Positions 46,574 to 57,535 of a stretch of 64,000 nucleotides of DNA are shown one piece after another (the stretch's first letter is position 1; every line of letters starts with the position of its first letter). The stretch covers positions 1-64,000 of the forward strand of contig MARA01000001.1 of the NCBI GenBank assembly GCA_001792895.1, written 5' to 3'. Made by a program: the position numbers and the translations under genes. The DNA comes from Lentinus brumalis. Lineage: Eukaryota > Basidiomycota > Agaricomycetes > Polyporales > Polyporaceae. The notes beneath the pieces were generated by a model. The model was not told where the DNA came from. It ran no database searches and was given only the letters and a program-made list of their open reading frames with translations.

Positions 46574-47560
46574 GTCATGATGCATGACGATCACCAGCTC
46601 GCCGTCTGCAGTACACGAGATGGTCTATACGTCGCGATATCTCACGTCTGGGCAGACAAACTCGGCAGTACAACTGAGGCGGGACTGCCAACCTGCCATG
46701 TCTCGCGCATCGCAATTCGGCTCGGCAGCTCGTTCCCGACGGAGCGTTCTGGATAGACGGGCTCTGCATCTCCAAGCTCCAGCATATTCGCAGGCGTGCG
46801 ATTCAACTGATGGCGCATTCGTGCTCTCTGCTCCGCCATGCCCCGCTCGGAGCATCGGTGTCGCGGATCACGTCGTCTGCGTGGACGTAGCCGGCATGGA
46901 CCCTGCAGGAGGCGCTGTTGGCCGAATAACTCTTTTTGGGACGGACTGTACGCTAGCAGCAGGCTTCGGGATACTCGTACGGAGATTGATGCGATCTCAT
47001 CATGCTTTCGTTCCATCCTCCTCCTCCCTATGTTCTTCCTCGAGCGCCGCGCGTCGCGTACCTATCACTTCTTCGAGATCGTCAAACGGCTCAACCACTG
47101 CACGACAAACAAGCCCGCGGACGAGACGCTCGCAGGCTGCGTGGCGTAATCATGGCGGAGCTCCTGGCATATGAGGATGCGGAAGCTCCCCTGGGGACGC
47201 TCCTCCTCGAGGTCAGGACGCTATCGGCAACCATCATCTTCGACGGCGGTCCTCGGATGCGACATGCGACTTTTCGTTGGGCACCACGGACCCTCAGCTC
47301 CGCGGGCATGCTGGGAGCCAGACTGGGCTATGTAACTTGCGCCCCCGACGACTATCGACAGAGGCAGGATTCTCGGTCATCTCGTTCCCATCCGTACGCC
47401 CTGCGGAGCTGGACGTAGAACACGACGAGAAAGTCCTTGTCTGGATCTGCCCATGGGCTCGTTCTTTGTGCTCTGCATCCCCAGCGAGCAGCCTGGCTAG
47501 AACCGCTCGCTTTCAATGCCGTAATCACCACTCCCAGATCGATGCGGACCCTCTCGAGTC
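46574..47560 (+). pseudogene. HET-domain (heterokaryon incompatibility) pseudogene
   Basis: HET core motifs appear in order but in different frames. YVAISHVWADKLGS is at about 46628-46670, FWIDGLCIS at about 46745-46775 (followed by HIRRRAIQLMA), then AWTLQEALLAE ending in a stop near 46928. A TNKPADETLAG piece lies near 47108-47142, and a tail PLGTLLLEVRTLSATI with RWAPRTLSSAG at 47187-47310. HET proteins trigger cell death when incompatible fungal individuals fuse. At least four frameshifts or stops rule out a functional product. A second copy of the tail lies at 60572-60785. Confidence 0.75.
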
Positions 47561-48263
47561 GCACCCCTGACTCTGAGTACATGCCGGTGCTGTTCATATC
47601 GCTGCAGGGAGCTCTTCGCCGAAGATGCCAGAGGAGATGATTGGAGTTCTGTCTCGAAACTCTATGGCATGGACTAGAGCACAACCAAAGGTCGGCTCCG
47701 TGCAGCATCGATTTACTTCCTCAGGCTCACTCTGGAAATGGTAGCCGTTATCGTCGCCAAGCCCTTCAACATCCGCCTCTTCTTCTTTCCATCGCCCTCA
47801 TCACCCGCAGCGGCAGCCTTCTGTGTCGTATACGAAGTCAGCCTTTATTTCGTTACGAGCATGTCATCAGTACTCACCTCTCCCATGTTTGCCTCCCGGA
47901 CCTAGAGGTATAATAATCAGCGCTCAGACCGCGATGCGAAGCCACGACACCTACCGAATCCGCACTCGTGGTCTCTTGTGTGTCGCTGGCGGTAGATCCG
48001 GTACTCGCAGAAGACTCAGCTTCCGTCTCGTCCATTGACTGACCCCCAGGTGAGCAAGGTCTCTAATTGGTTTGAATTGGAAACGTACAGAGAGGTCCGC
48101 GAGTGCAGCGAAACGGTTTGCGTTCATCGAAGAGGTCGACTCCATTCTCGCATGGCGGTTCTTGCTCTTCGTAGTTGGGGAGGGCGACGTGATTGCATCC
48201 TTCTGCCTGTTCGAGCTTTGTTTGTTCACGCTCGAGGGCAGGGAGGTGCTCTGATATAGCGTT
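47561..48263. other. unassigned; may hold the 3' exons of B1
   Basis: Frames here are short. The minus-strand segment about 47960-48450 is Ser-rich (SSTLLSDSGSTLYQSTSLPS) and could supply the hydrophilic C-terminal exons of B1, but I cannot fix the junctions. Confidence 0.3.
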
Positions 48264-48389
48264 GACCCACTGTCAGAAAGCAGAGTTGAGGAGAGGTGGA
48301 AGTGCGAACCGGAGTAGTCCCTTGAACTCGATAGTGGTAGTCTTGCCGCCATTTCTGAGGGCGTTTTGAGAGTGGGAGGTCGCTCCATC

Positions 48390-49073
48390 ACAGGGAAGAA
48401 CATACCTCGTAATCTTCCTTGTAGATCCTGAATGCATCCTCGTTGAGCGAACACTCATCTGACCACTCCGCCCATTTTTGATCGCACACCGCCAGCAGTT
48501 TAGCGAACTCCTCTCCCATTCCGTTCCCAATGGTAAAGGATGAATCAGAGTTTGGGTCGGCACGCTGTCGGTTTCGCCATCGCCCTTGCAGAATGCCCTC
48601 GGAGTTGAAGGTGCAGGCAATCAGCAGCCATTGGGCCGACCTGACCGCTCCGAGGTCCATTCAGGCTTCGTGTGTGCATGATATAGGTGTGGCTCCTCTG
48701 CGATGACCTCGTGCAGGTGTATAGGGACGCAAAACCGCTGGAAGACATCTGGGAGCCAGGCGCGAATGCTGATTCCACGAAACGTGGCAAGCAGGCAAAC
48801 GGACACCCAAGATGCGCCAGGCTCAACGTCGTCCATTGCGACCGCAGGTCGGCCCTTTAGGCAGCTGTAGTCAGGCTTATTCCACGCCGGAGCAGGATCG
48901 ATGGCCTGGCTCGGTGCTCCGTCTGGGTTGGGTCGTTCACGCAGTATGCGCGTGTCAACAACGGTGTGAACGGACTCCTTCAGCTCCAAGATATCGCCGG
49001 TGAGGTAGGGAAGATCGATGGGAAGATGCTCCGCCAGGTGAATATTCCGACAACGGTGACAGGCTGCTGACAT
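48390..49073 (-). CDS. family B member B1, divergent, one frameshift
   Basis: ATG 49073 (MSAACHRCRNIHLAEHLP) keeps the family order: a CxxC N-terminus, YLTGDILELKESVHTVVDTR (matching GDxYxxNESxCxPxYDI), then GRPAVAMDDVE, SVCLLATFRGIS (matching KVCLVTTYxG), LPDVFQRFCVPI and YHAHTKPEWTSERS. Near 48650 the frame shifts; the next frame continues AQWLLIACTFNSEGILQGRW and EFAKLLAVCDQKWAEW, ending at a donor-like gtatgt after KEDYE near 48400. It diverges head-to-head from A3 (475-base gap). Its second half is the closest match in the window to B2. Function unknown. Confidence 0.5.
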
Positions 49074-49548
49074 GGTGACGGATTGTCAAGAGTTGAAGCA
49101 GGGGCGCGTCGCAAGCAGAAGCATGGGCGTAGGCGTAGGAGGTGGGCACAGTACGCGCTCGGAAGGCGGGCTTTATACTCTGCCACGGCACAATCTGAAC
49201 ATGTCAATGCTCGGTGAGACGACCGCCCGGTCATCACAGCACAACGCCGCTCATGCGGGGACGATGCTATGCAGCATGGGAGGTTACGCCCACCGTGACA
49301 AACAAGGACAAATTCAGTAAAAATGACTACATAGTTCCTCCTCGTCTCTCTCACCGCTGTCCGGCTGCGACCCCCACCTCAGCTTCCACGTACCACTGCA
49401 GTCCCTCCTGACTTGAAGCTCTAGATCGCCGTGATCCTCCATCCTTTACACTGTAAGTACACCTGGTGTCCGTCCTCCAAACCTGTCAATCGCTCAGCGG
49501 GTCTCGTCCCCCGTTACAGTTGCTCCCGCCACATCGCTCACCATCATC
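49074..49548. promoter_or_regulatory. B1/A3 bidirectional spacer with conserved block
   Basis: Spacer between the divergent B1 and A3 genes. The block ttacgcccaccgtgacaaac, with aaggacaaatt after it (49285-49316), recurs before A5 at about 54902-54933. A C/T-rich leader follows at 49335-49410. It is probably part of the A-II promoter. Confidence 0.45.
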
Positions 49549-51114
49549 ATGATCACTCCTTCCTCCAAGAAGACATCCCCTTGCCTCCCATTTCCTTACC
49601 CCAAGCGCTTCGTGGTTGCTCGTTTGGATCCCGTCGGCATGCTGCAAGACATCAAAGATCCGGATCCGGAAGCATTAGCTGAGGCGCAGCGTATGACGCC
49701 AAAGAAGTACATCTTCTACCTGAATTCAGTGAGGCTTGAGTTCACTTTTTTGGCTGAACGTAGCTGACTCTAGTGAAGCCGCTAGATCTCCCGGGGCCTG
49801 CGAGTCGATGGTGCCGTTACTCTGCGTACCCGGTGGCGCCGGTACTGCGTCCGATCGACCCCGAACGAGGACTGACTGCCGACATGGTCACGGCCATAGC
49901 GCCCAACCGTCATCGCAGTGGAGAGGATAGGAACCCTGTGCAGCCAGAACCGCCATTTCCATTCAGCAACTGCTTCTTCTGGTTCAGAAGCTCCATGATC
50001 GTGCGTGTCAAGCGAAAGGTCGACGGCGGTTATGATGACACCAAAGCCACCCGTCTCAGCGTGAGGGAACACGTCGCGTTGCTCGTTGCCTGGCGAAGCG
50101 ACTCCATCCGCAGCGCTCAGATCCAACGGGATGCGCAGCGAAGTCGCCTCTCCGGATACACTATTCCCGCGGACAGTTCTACCTCCGATTCCCCTGCGCA
50201 AACCTCCTCTTCACCATCCATTAAGCCCCAGCCACTTCTGCCGCACCGTCCTCAGATCGGGACGCCTTCCGCCGCATCTGAGACGCCTTCCGCTCCATCT
50301 ATCCAGTCTACTTCCGCTCCTCCAAACGAATCGGTGGTCACCCCAAGCAGACTGGACATGCACGATAGCGACCAAGTCTCCACTGCTTCGACATCGTCAT
50401 CCGATGACCTGCGTAGCTATAATCTCTTCGGATGGGATCCTGACCCAAGCTTTGCCTTCCTCCCTCTCCTGGAAGCGTCTGTCGAGCTCGAGAAGTATAT
50501 CGAGCTCGACGAGATCGGAAATCCTACGGATTTCTACAAGGAACAAGACGCTATCTCAGGGTACGCGCAGCTCAATCACAAGATATTCCCCTCATGCTCA
50601 CGTGTGCACCAGCATCATCAGCAGATTCCTTGCAAGGCGAGCCAAGCGCGGACCGGTTCCGGCTGCCAGCACGACCGATGTAGATGTCGAGGATTCGACT
50701 CCGACAGGCATCCCACCAACTGTCGTTGACACGGTGAACAAGTCTGCGAGCTGCGCCTTGGTCGGCTCACAGCACAAATCCCCCAGCGACGACTCTCGAG
50801 ACGAGCCCGAGACCGCACAGCCGCACCAAAACGTCTTGTTGACCAAGGTGATTCCTGGAGTTGACGAGATATATGAAGGTCCAGAGAAGCGTACGTGTCC
50901 TAAACATTCACGCTCCAAAACCATTGCTGAAAGATATACAGACGTACCATCTGAACTCGATCCGTCACCTCGCCCCACAAAACAGAGCAAGATAGCGGAA
51001 GGTATGTCCGTGGCGAGATCGCTCATCGCACGAGTGTATAGGGCTGGGCGGAGAAGCAAGGATCCAGGGCCCAAGACCGTGAAGGGACGTGGTGCGTTTC
51101 CTCGCTTATCGTGA
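49549..51114 (+). CDS. family A member A3 (type A-II), four exons
   Basis: ATG 49549 (MITPSSKKTSPCLPFPYPKR). Exons 49549-49728, 49779-50560, 50613-50890 and 50942-51114; the first acceptor is the AAG at 49776-49778 with phase kept. Exon 1: FVVARLDPVGMLQDIKDPDP and KKYIFYLN. Exon 2: PLDLPGPASRWCRYSAYPVA, GLTADMVTAIAPN and FPFSNCFFW, then Ser/Pro-rich DNA, then NLFGWDPDPSFAFLPLLEAS. Exon 3: IISRFLARRAKRGP. Exon 4: SPRPTKQSKIAEG, then IARVYRAGRRSKDPGPK. The shared exon phases and the aligned positions of DPVxM, CYHW/CFFW and LPLL show common descent with A-I genes, but the C-terminal exons differ. No known domain. Apparently intact. Confidence 0.65.
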
Positions 51115-51577
51115 GACCGCTGAACACTGACCAGTCCGGGTGCTCTATTCAGCTTGATGACCGTCGAGAACGGCATACCCGCTCTCATCGCGCTTCGCAT
51201 ATGTTGTCTAGCTCCTAGCATTGTGTACTCTCAAGCTGTTATACTAGTATGGTTTCGTTAACCTAGCTTACGGAAGTCCGACGACTGTCTACTTCCGAGG
51301 ATGCAGCGCCCCCGGAAGGCACAGTGACGTGTTGGCATATGGTGCTGGGCTGAGAACGGGCAAACCCCCCAAAGCGCATACTCAATTCGACATATCAGGA
51401 TACTACACGACGCGTGGGATTCCGACGTACGCAGTGCGAAGTTCGAGCATTCGCAACGTCATGCAACGAGTAAGAAGGCTGAGTTAGCAACTCCGAGTCC
51501 TCTCCTGGGCATGATATGTATAACGTAACAACAACTATACACGGCTCGGAGGAGGTACGGAGAAGTCCAGCATAATA
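51115..51577. other. intergenic, tail-to-tail of A3 and A4
   Basis: No gene is seen. The right end (about 51530-51577) is similar to DNA 3' of A7 (about 60805-60844), so the duplicated unit extends beyond the A gene. Confidence 0.4.
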
Positions 51578-52884
51578 TCAGGGCCAAACCGGGAGGTATA
51601 AAGGACAGGTGATATGACGCAGAAGACTACAGACTTTACGAAGCAACTTGAGGGGTCGGAACCCTGCCCATCAAAGAGTCAGTCCATGTAGTCAATGAGG
51701 TGCTATAGGGAGACGGTCACTCACGTCTGGTCTTCGTCGGTACAGGACGGTCGCTGGCAAGATCGCAGCAGGCATCGATGTATCCGTCATGGGACAAGTT
51801 ACTGCACAGGTCTTCGGCGTCCCTCTTTACGGAGCCCATCTCGCTCTCGAGATCTTGGAAGGCGGCTGGTATTGGGGGAGAAGGGAAGGAAGCAAGGGGT
51901 TGCGGTCTCTTGCAGCCTTGATGATACTGGACAACAGCTAGGCGTCAGCGATGCAGGACGAATTCAATACTACAATGTCACTCACCCGACAATCGTGTCG
52001 CGCTCTTCGAACATTCCACGAGGGTCGGCAATGTCTTCCTGCTTGAAGTGCGCAGCCATATCCACCCACAGGTGGACGAGGGGAGGAGCTCCACGTTCTG
52101 GGTGGGATCGCCAAAGAACCCATCCATCATGTCATCGACAGACTCTTCCGAGCGAGACCAGGAGTCGCAGTAATCGGACGAAGAAGTCCGGACCGAGTGG
52201 GTGTCGTGGTCATCCGTGCCTTCCCTGTCTGCGGCTGCGTGCTTACTGTCCGAGCCACTCGACGCAGTAGCCTCTCCACCTACTGGGCCATTCTTGGCCT
52301 TGAGAGCGCAGGACCGCTTCGACTTGTCCTCGGCCAGACAGATGTCCAGCGTCAGTGACTCCTCCGCGGATAACCTGACCATTTTCTTGCGGTCGAAGCC
52401 TTCGGGTCGTGCGAGCACACGAACGTCAAGCTCCATATCAGGCCAATGGTAGCAGTTGTTGTATGGGAAGGACCCCGGGGGCTCAGCAACAAGTGGCCGA
52501 CGACCGGACGGGTGTGTGACATTTGGAAAAATGGGCGTGCACAAGTCTGAGGTCATGCATCGCTCATCGTCTGTCGGAGGGAGCGACGGAGCGAGCAGGT
52601 GGACGTAGAACCCGTACCAAGGCACCCCGGGAAAGGGAAGTGAATGGTCCTAGAACGCAGAAGCGGGGGCATGGCGTTAGTACAGGAGACACAGCGGTGA
52701 TCTGCAGACTCACACAGTCTATGTAGGCAAGATACGACTTTGGTCTCAGAGCTTCGGCAGACTGCAAGGCCTCCGAATCGTTCAGATGCTCCACCATCGC
52801 CACAGGATCCATGCGGATAACTGCATAAGTATCGGGACTTGGGACATAGGGTGCCTCCGAGCTTGCTTCTGGATTGTCGGACAT
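51578..52884 (-). CDS. family A member A4 (type A-I), two frameshifts in C runs
   Basis: ATG 52884 (MSDNPEASSEAPYVPSPD). Exons 52714-52884, 51986-52649, 51725-51926 and 51578-51663. Exon 1: TYAVIRMDPVAMVEHLNDSE and KSYLAYIDC. Exon 2: LPFPGVPWYGFYVHLLAPS, SDLCTPIFPN and FPYNNCYHWPDMELDVRV. The frame breaks in the CCCC run at 52079-52082; the next frame continues LVHLWVDMAAHFKQEDIADP, as in A6 and A7. A second break lies at the G run 51874-51878 in exon 3 (IIKAARDRNPLLPSLLP). Exon 4 gives RRFRPLKLLRKV and ends LPVWP. Either a very young pseudogene or an intact gene with two missed bases. Head-to-head with B3. Confidence 0.6.
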
Positions 52885-53478
52885 GGTTCGAGGTGGTAGA
52901 CTGCCCAGCAGCACTGAGCAAAGAGGGTTGACTCGGAAGACTAGTCGTGGACGGGGCTCCGTGTTGGACGAGGACGAAGGAGCCTCGTGAGTCGTCGCAG
53001 ACCAGGGTCTCGTCAGAAGAGGGACCGAACCGAGGCTTGTGCTCGAGCCTCGGACAGAAGACAATAAGCTCCAACATGGGCCGTCGTGATGAGCGTTGTT
53101 CTGAGAGATCGGCAACGCAGCATCGGATAAGGACACTAAGGACTGGTCTTGTTCGTCGTCGCGCGGCCCGGGAGATCTAGCGCCAGGACGTTGTGTTACG
53201 GCGCCTCCTCACCTCTCCTCACCGCCGCCTTGTTCAGAACGATACACTAGTACCTCTTGCCATGGCCGCACTTCCCTCTTTTTGTGTTTCCACATATGGA
53301 CTCATCTTATTCGCACCCACAACAAAGACCAAGATCGTAGCTGGCCTCAAATATCGAACCTGTTTGCCGTAGGGTACTCACGCTTGACTCACGCGGTACT
53401 ACCTGCAAACTACCTGATCATTCACTACGAGGTGCTCTGCCAGGTCGCAGGCTTTTCACTCCATTCTCTCAAGTCACC
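52885..53478. promoter_or_regulatory. A4/B3 bidirectional spacer
   Basis: The divergent genes A4 and B3 share this 594-base spacer. A block ccgtcgtgatgagcgttgtt (about 53080-53099), followed by ct and then atcggcaacg, recurs in the A6/B4 spacer (59031-59050) and in weaker form in A7/B5 (62294-62330). A CT-rich leader lies before B3. Confidence 0.5.
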
Positions 53479-54123
53479 ATGACTTCATGTCAATGCTCCC
53501 ATCTGTCCTACGTCGACCAACCTATGCCTCTCATGGAGGACTGCGTCCTCTCAATGGGAGATGCCTACACCATCAACGAGTCCGTTTGCACTCCCATCTA
53601 CGACATCCTGCGGCAGCCTGAGTCGAATCTGGACCGGACGCAATTTGTGCAATCCAACGAGTCCTTCCGCAGTATGTTCACTCAAACTACTGCGACGAGA
53701 AACGACGACGGAAGACCGTGTGCTCTGATGGAGTACTACAAGGAGGCCCCCAGGCGGAAGGTCATGCGCAAGGTCTGCCTGGTCACAACCTACTGGGGGC
53801 GGCCTATATCCAAGCTCCCGAAGATTTTCAGAGAGTTCAGTATCCCCGTCTTTCCCAACTACGCCATCACCCCTGACTGCGACTGTCACGTTCATTCGCT
53901 TCCGAAATGGAGTAGAGAGGACGCGTGGATCATTGCTTGGGTGTTCCGCACCAATAGTGATTTACCTCGTCCGAATCTCGGACTACGCACGAACAGTCCA
54001 GACGCCACAGTCGAGACTCGAGTGCCGCATGATAGACTAGCATCGGACTGCGTGTCACCTTCAACCTGTTCGAGGCGAACTTCCCCTCGATTGCCTCATG
54101 AGATACCAGCGGAGATTTCATGA
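53479..54123 (+). pseudogene. family B member B3, C-terminus lost
   Basis: ATG 53479 (MTSCQCSHLSYVDQPMPL). Family motifs are intact to about codon 160: MGDAYTINESVCTPIYDILR, GRPCALMEYYKE, MRKVCLVTTYWGRPISKLPK, FSIPVFPNYAITPD, HVHSLPKWSREDAW and IIAWVFRTN. Homology then stops. Where B4 and B5 continue with PLIRxxxAxRE and a Cys-containing helix, B3 reads unrelated sequence to a stop at 54123. That tail overlaps the 3' end of the opposite-strand A8 fragment, so a rearrangement probably cut the gene here. Head-to-head with A4. Confidence 0.6.
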
Positions 54124-54732
54124 CCGCTGGCGGTGGTGACGAGACTTGGACTCCGCCGGTGCGCCGCGACTACCGGTCTCAGGCTTCCGTCCTCGACTTC
54201 TCCGGACCACGCGCCACTCGTCATCTTCGCCTGCACAGCCTGATCTGGAGTGTGGTGGCGGAGTGTCCTCACGGTGGCCGGCCTGGCTGGTGATGCCGCT
54301 CTTTCCGAGGAGGCGTACCTCAGCAGTCCGCGCTTGATGATCCTGCTGGGCGTCAGCACGACGCGAGCGGGTGGCGTGGTGAGGTACGTACACGATAACC
54401 TCGCGGATCTCTGCATCGAATTCTAAAGGGCTTGGGATCTCATCCTCGGATAGGTGCTCCTCGACCTCAAGCCATGCATCGACTAGCGGGAGCAGAGCCG
54501 TCGCTGGATCCGGATCCCAGCCAAAGAGATCGTCGGAGTCGCTGTCGTCGTCGGAATCCAGGGCGAAGTCTCCAGGTGGCATGGAAGTCAGGAGGCCATG
54601 CTTCACGGCGAGGCGACGGTAGAGCTTCGAGATCGTTTGTATCTCGCAGGGGTTGAGGTCAAGGTCCGCAGTGGAAAGGGATGATGTGGCGGGATTGTCG
54701 CTCTTAAACGTCTCACCGCGCTTTTTCCTCAC
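54118..54732 (-). pseudogene. family A-II fragment A8 (3' half)
   Basis: It contains DDLFGWDPDPATALLPLVDA and EEHLSEDEIPSPLEFDAEIR, matching the end of exon 2 of A3 and A5 (NLFGWDPDP...LPLLEA). A gtacgt donor follows, then diverged, basic 3' exons. Exon 1 and the CFFW part of exon 2 are missing. The open frame begins inside a 3 x 16-bp tandem repeat (54712-54759). It is therefore a 5'-truncated relic, placed where a B gene would be expected opposite A5. Confidence 0.6.
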
Positions 54733-54759
54733 CGCGCTTTTTCCTCACCGCGCTTTTTC
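54712..54759. repeat. three perfect 16-bp tandem repeats
   Basis: The unit ctcaccgcgctttttc occurs three times without a gap (54712-54727, 54728-54743, 54744-54759). It sits at the truncation point of fragment A8. Confidence 0.9.
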
Positions 54760-55168
54760 AGCAAGGCAATGTGCAGGCTCGGGCGAGGAAGACTGTAGTG
54801 GGATGTGTTTCTTGCTGAGGTCGCATTCTGAGGGTTTCGATTGTGCCGCAACACATACTGATGCATACTTGTGCTCAGGAGCCTCGGGGAAGCTTTCGCG
54901 GCTACGCCCACCTAGACAAATATGAACAAATATGGTCTAGGTGGTTCTCCCACGTCTTTCTGCTTGTGACTCCCACCTTCAGCCTCCCTCAACCCCCGTA
55001 TACCTCCTCATCTCTATCTCGACCTCCCTCTACTGACCTCTCATCGTCGTCTGGACAGCACTCCTCTTTCTCCCCGCCTCCTCCCCCAAGCTCTGCGATC
55101 TTCCGGTCAGTAGCCTATCAGCATCTTACTGGAATCCCTACGGACACGCAACATAGTTCAGCATCGAC
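54733..55168. promoter_or_regulatory. A8/A5 spacer with A-II promoter block
   Basis: It contains ctacgcccacctagacaaat, with atgaacaaat after it (about 54902-54931), similar to the B1/A3 spacer, and a C/T-rich leader at 54955-55100 before the A5 ATG. Confidence 0.45.
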
Positions 55169-56576
55169 ATGCTTCCTCGGGCGGGAGAACGCTCGCCTTG
55201 CCTCCCATTCCCTTACCCAAAGCGCTTCGTTGTCGCTTGCCTAGATCCCGTTGGCATGGTGGAAGACCTTGCGGATGCGGATTCTCAGGCACTTGAAGAG
55301 GCCCGCTGCATCACTCCCAAGAGGTACATCTTCTATCTGAGTATGGTACGTTTCCATCGCGCAAGTGTCTCTAGGCTTGAGCGCGGCTGACAGAGTCTGT
55401 CAAGCCACTCGATCTTCCAGGACCCGACAGTCAATGGTGTCGCTACTCTGCCTACCCAGTGGCTCGAGCATTGCGCGCCATCGACCGAGAGCTGGGTATA
55501 ACCCCGGACATGGTCATGCCCATTGCACCGAACAATCGTTATGCGAAGGGTAGGCAGCCTCTCAGGGCAGAACCGACATTCCCATTCGACAACTGCTTCT
55601 TCTGGGTTGAGAGCTCTATGGATGTCCGGGTCAGGCGGAGAGGTAACGACGGATATGACGACCGGGGCGCTACTCGACTCAGCGTCAGGGAACATGTCGC
55701 TATGCTGCTGTCTTGGGATGAAGACGCGCGGCGTATAGCTCACTTCATTGAGGAGAAAAGGCGTCGTCTCTCTACAACATCTTCGGACCCTGATACCTCC
55801 TCACCATTGCCACAACCTGAGACGTCGTTCGACACAACGCCGATGCCTCCTCCTGCCTCTTCTGACGACTCCTCCACACAAAGCACGAACATGCTCGATA
55901 GCGACCGAGTCTCCGCCGCTTCATCACAGTCCTCTGACGACCTGCGTCACTGCAATCTCTTCGGGTGGGATCATGACCCAGAGTCTGCATTCCTACCTCT
56001 CCTGGAAGCGGCGGTCGAGCTCGAGGACTACATCGCTTCACCAGAGATTGGAGATCCCACGGAGTTCCTCGAGGAGCAAGACGCCATCAGAGAGTAAGTC
56101 GCTTCAGTCTATACGATCATTATCCTCGCGCTGACGAAGTCATAGTGTTATTCGGAGATTTCTCACAAGGCGAGCCAACGCGTCGGAACCCGTTCTCGGC
56201 CTAAGCACCCCCGCCTCCCGCGCCAGCGTGGATGGCGGAGCGGAATCGAAGGCGATGTCTAGGAGTTCAAAACAGTATCGATATCTCACCAAATCTGAGC
56301 CCTCACATGAGCTGCGGCGCGAGGGACTCGGAGGACCACAGAAACGTACGTTCACAGATATTTCCCTAGCGTGCCATTGAAGTTGAAGCAAGCACAGGTG
56401 CGGCCACACTCGACTTGTCGCCTCGCCCCGCGGAACGCAGCAAGATAGCGGGAGGCATTTCCAAGGCGAAGTCGTTCATCGCACGAGCAGCGTATGGAGT
56501 TGGATGGAGGAGCAGGGATCCAGGGCCCAAGAGCGAGAAGCGACACGGTGTGCTTCCTCGTTGTCGTGCGGCCTGA
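55169..56576 (+). CDS. family A member A5 (type A-II), intact four-exon gene
   Basis: ATG 55169 (MLPRAGERSPCLPFPYPKR). Exons 55169-55345, 55405-56093, 56146-56345 and 56398-56576; all junctions keep phase. Exon 1: FVVACLDPVGMVEDLADADS, KRYIFYLS. Exon 2: PLDLPGPDSQWCRYSAYPVA, GITPDMVMPIAPN, FPFDNCFFWVESSMDVRVRR and SVREHVAMLLSW; a Ser/Pro-rich middle; NLFGWDHDPESAFLPLLEAA. Exon 3: VIRRFLTRRANA. Exon 4: SPRPAERSKIAGG, then IARAAYGVGWRSRDPGPK. Very close to A3 in every exon, so a recent duplicate. No known domain. No lesion seen. Confidence 0.68.
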
Positions 56577-56744
56577 TTGATAGCTGACCAGTCGATGTGT
56601 TTATTCAGCATGAGGAACGTCGAGACAAGCTGTACGACCGTCGAGGAAGGTATACTGGTGGTTCGCATCGGTTGTATTACTACCTTCTTACATATTCATG
56701 TATCGTCTATCAGTACTTATGTAGCTTGGGCTTCCGGCAGGCCA

Positions 56745-56925
56745 AGTCTCAGCCGTGATTGCCAAGGAACAGGGTGCATGCAGCTCGGTGTCCACGTTTG
56801 CGGACTTTGGAGCTTCCGAATCGTTCAGGTGCTCGACTATCGCCACAGGATTGCGGATGACGGTATACGTATAGGGACTTGGGACGTATCATGCCATTAG
56901 AGCTCAATCCTGAGTCGTCCGTCAT
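56745..56925 (-). pseudogene. family A-I exon-1 relic (A9)
   Basis: The minus strand starts with ATG at 56925 (MTDDSGLSSNG), shifts frame, then reads YVPSPYTYTVIRNPVAIVEH and LNDSEAPKSANVDTE, clearly exon 1 of the A4/A6/A7 type (YVPSPDTYAVIRMDPVAMVE). It lacks exon 2 and carries an early frameshift. It lies just after A5, tail-to-tail. Confidence 0.65.
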
Positions 56926-56929
56926 GTAT

Positions 56930-57535
56930 CGAGACGTGAGACTAGCCAGCAGTTATTCAACACGCCGAGTCAGAGGAGGGAGGGATGATCATGATGGGGT
57001 TCCGAGGCAAGACGAGCGTATAGGTACGCACAAGGGATGCCGGGGTACGGGGCTGTTAAAAGAACCTCAAGTCTTGTGCTCAGATACCGAACAAGGCCAA
57101 GGACCCGAGGAGGATGTACTTATCGTCTAAATGAGTGTTGTTCAGCTGGTGCTGTTGCCGCAATACCGAGTGCTATTGTTCGTCCGTATGTGTGCTTCTT
57201 CACCTGATGGTAGCGTCAGGCCCTGCCAAGACAGCATGTGGTGGTCGTTGGCTGAGTTCTTTGTCCTGAGCAGGTCGAAGCCCGTCTTTCCGATAGTGCC
57301 TACCAGACGCGGGGACGGCCCGAGCGACTGAAGAGCGACTCGGACGAGCTCCGATGAAGGTAGTTCAAACTTTCGCATTATCCACATCGCACCGTCATGC
57401 AACGCGTAAAGAGCCTGAAGTATCACACCAGTATGCAACTCGCCGGCGCAGCCTGGCGCGCGATAACATTCGACAGCAGCACGGGGTCAAGTAGGAGATG
57501 ACACGCGGCCAAGTGGCAAGGAGTGAGAGAGAGCG
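56930..57535. other. no convincing gene
   Basis: The left part (about 56990-57110) is reminiscent of the DNA 5' of A4 (52960-53065), consistent with a decayed A-I promoter belonging to relic A9. The minus frame 57142-57438 (VILQALYALHDGAMWIMRKF) looks coding-like but is isolated and unrecognised. Confidence 0.35.
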
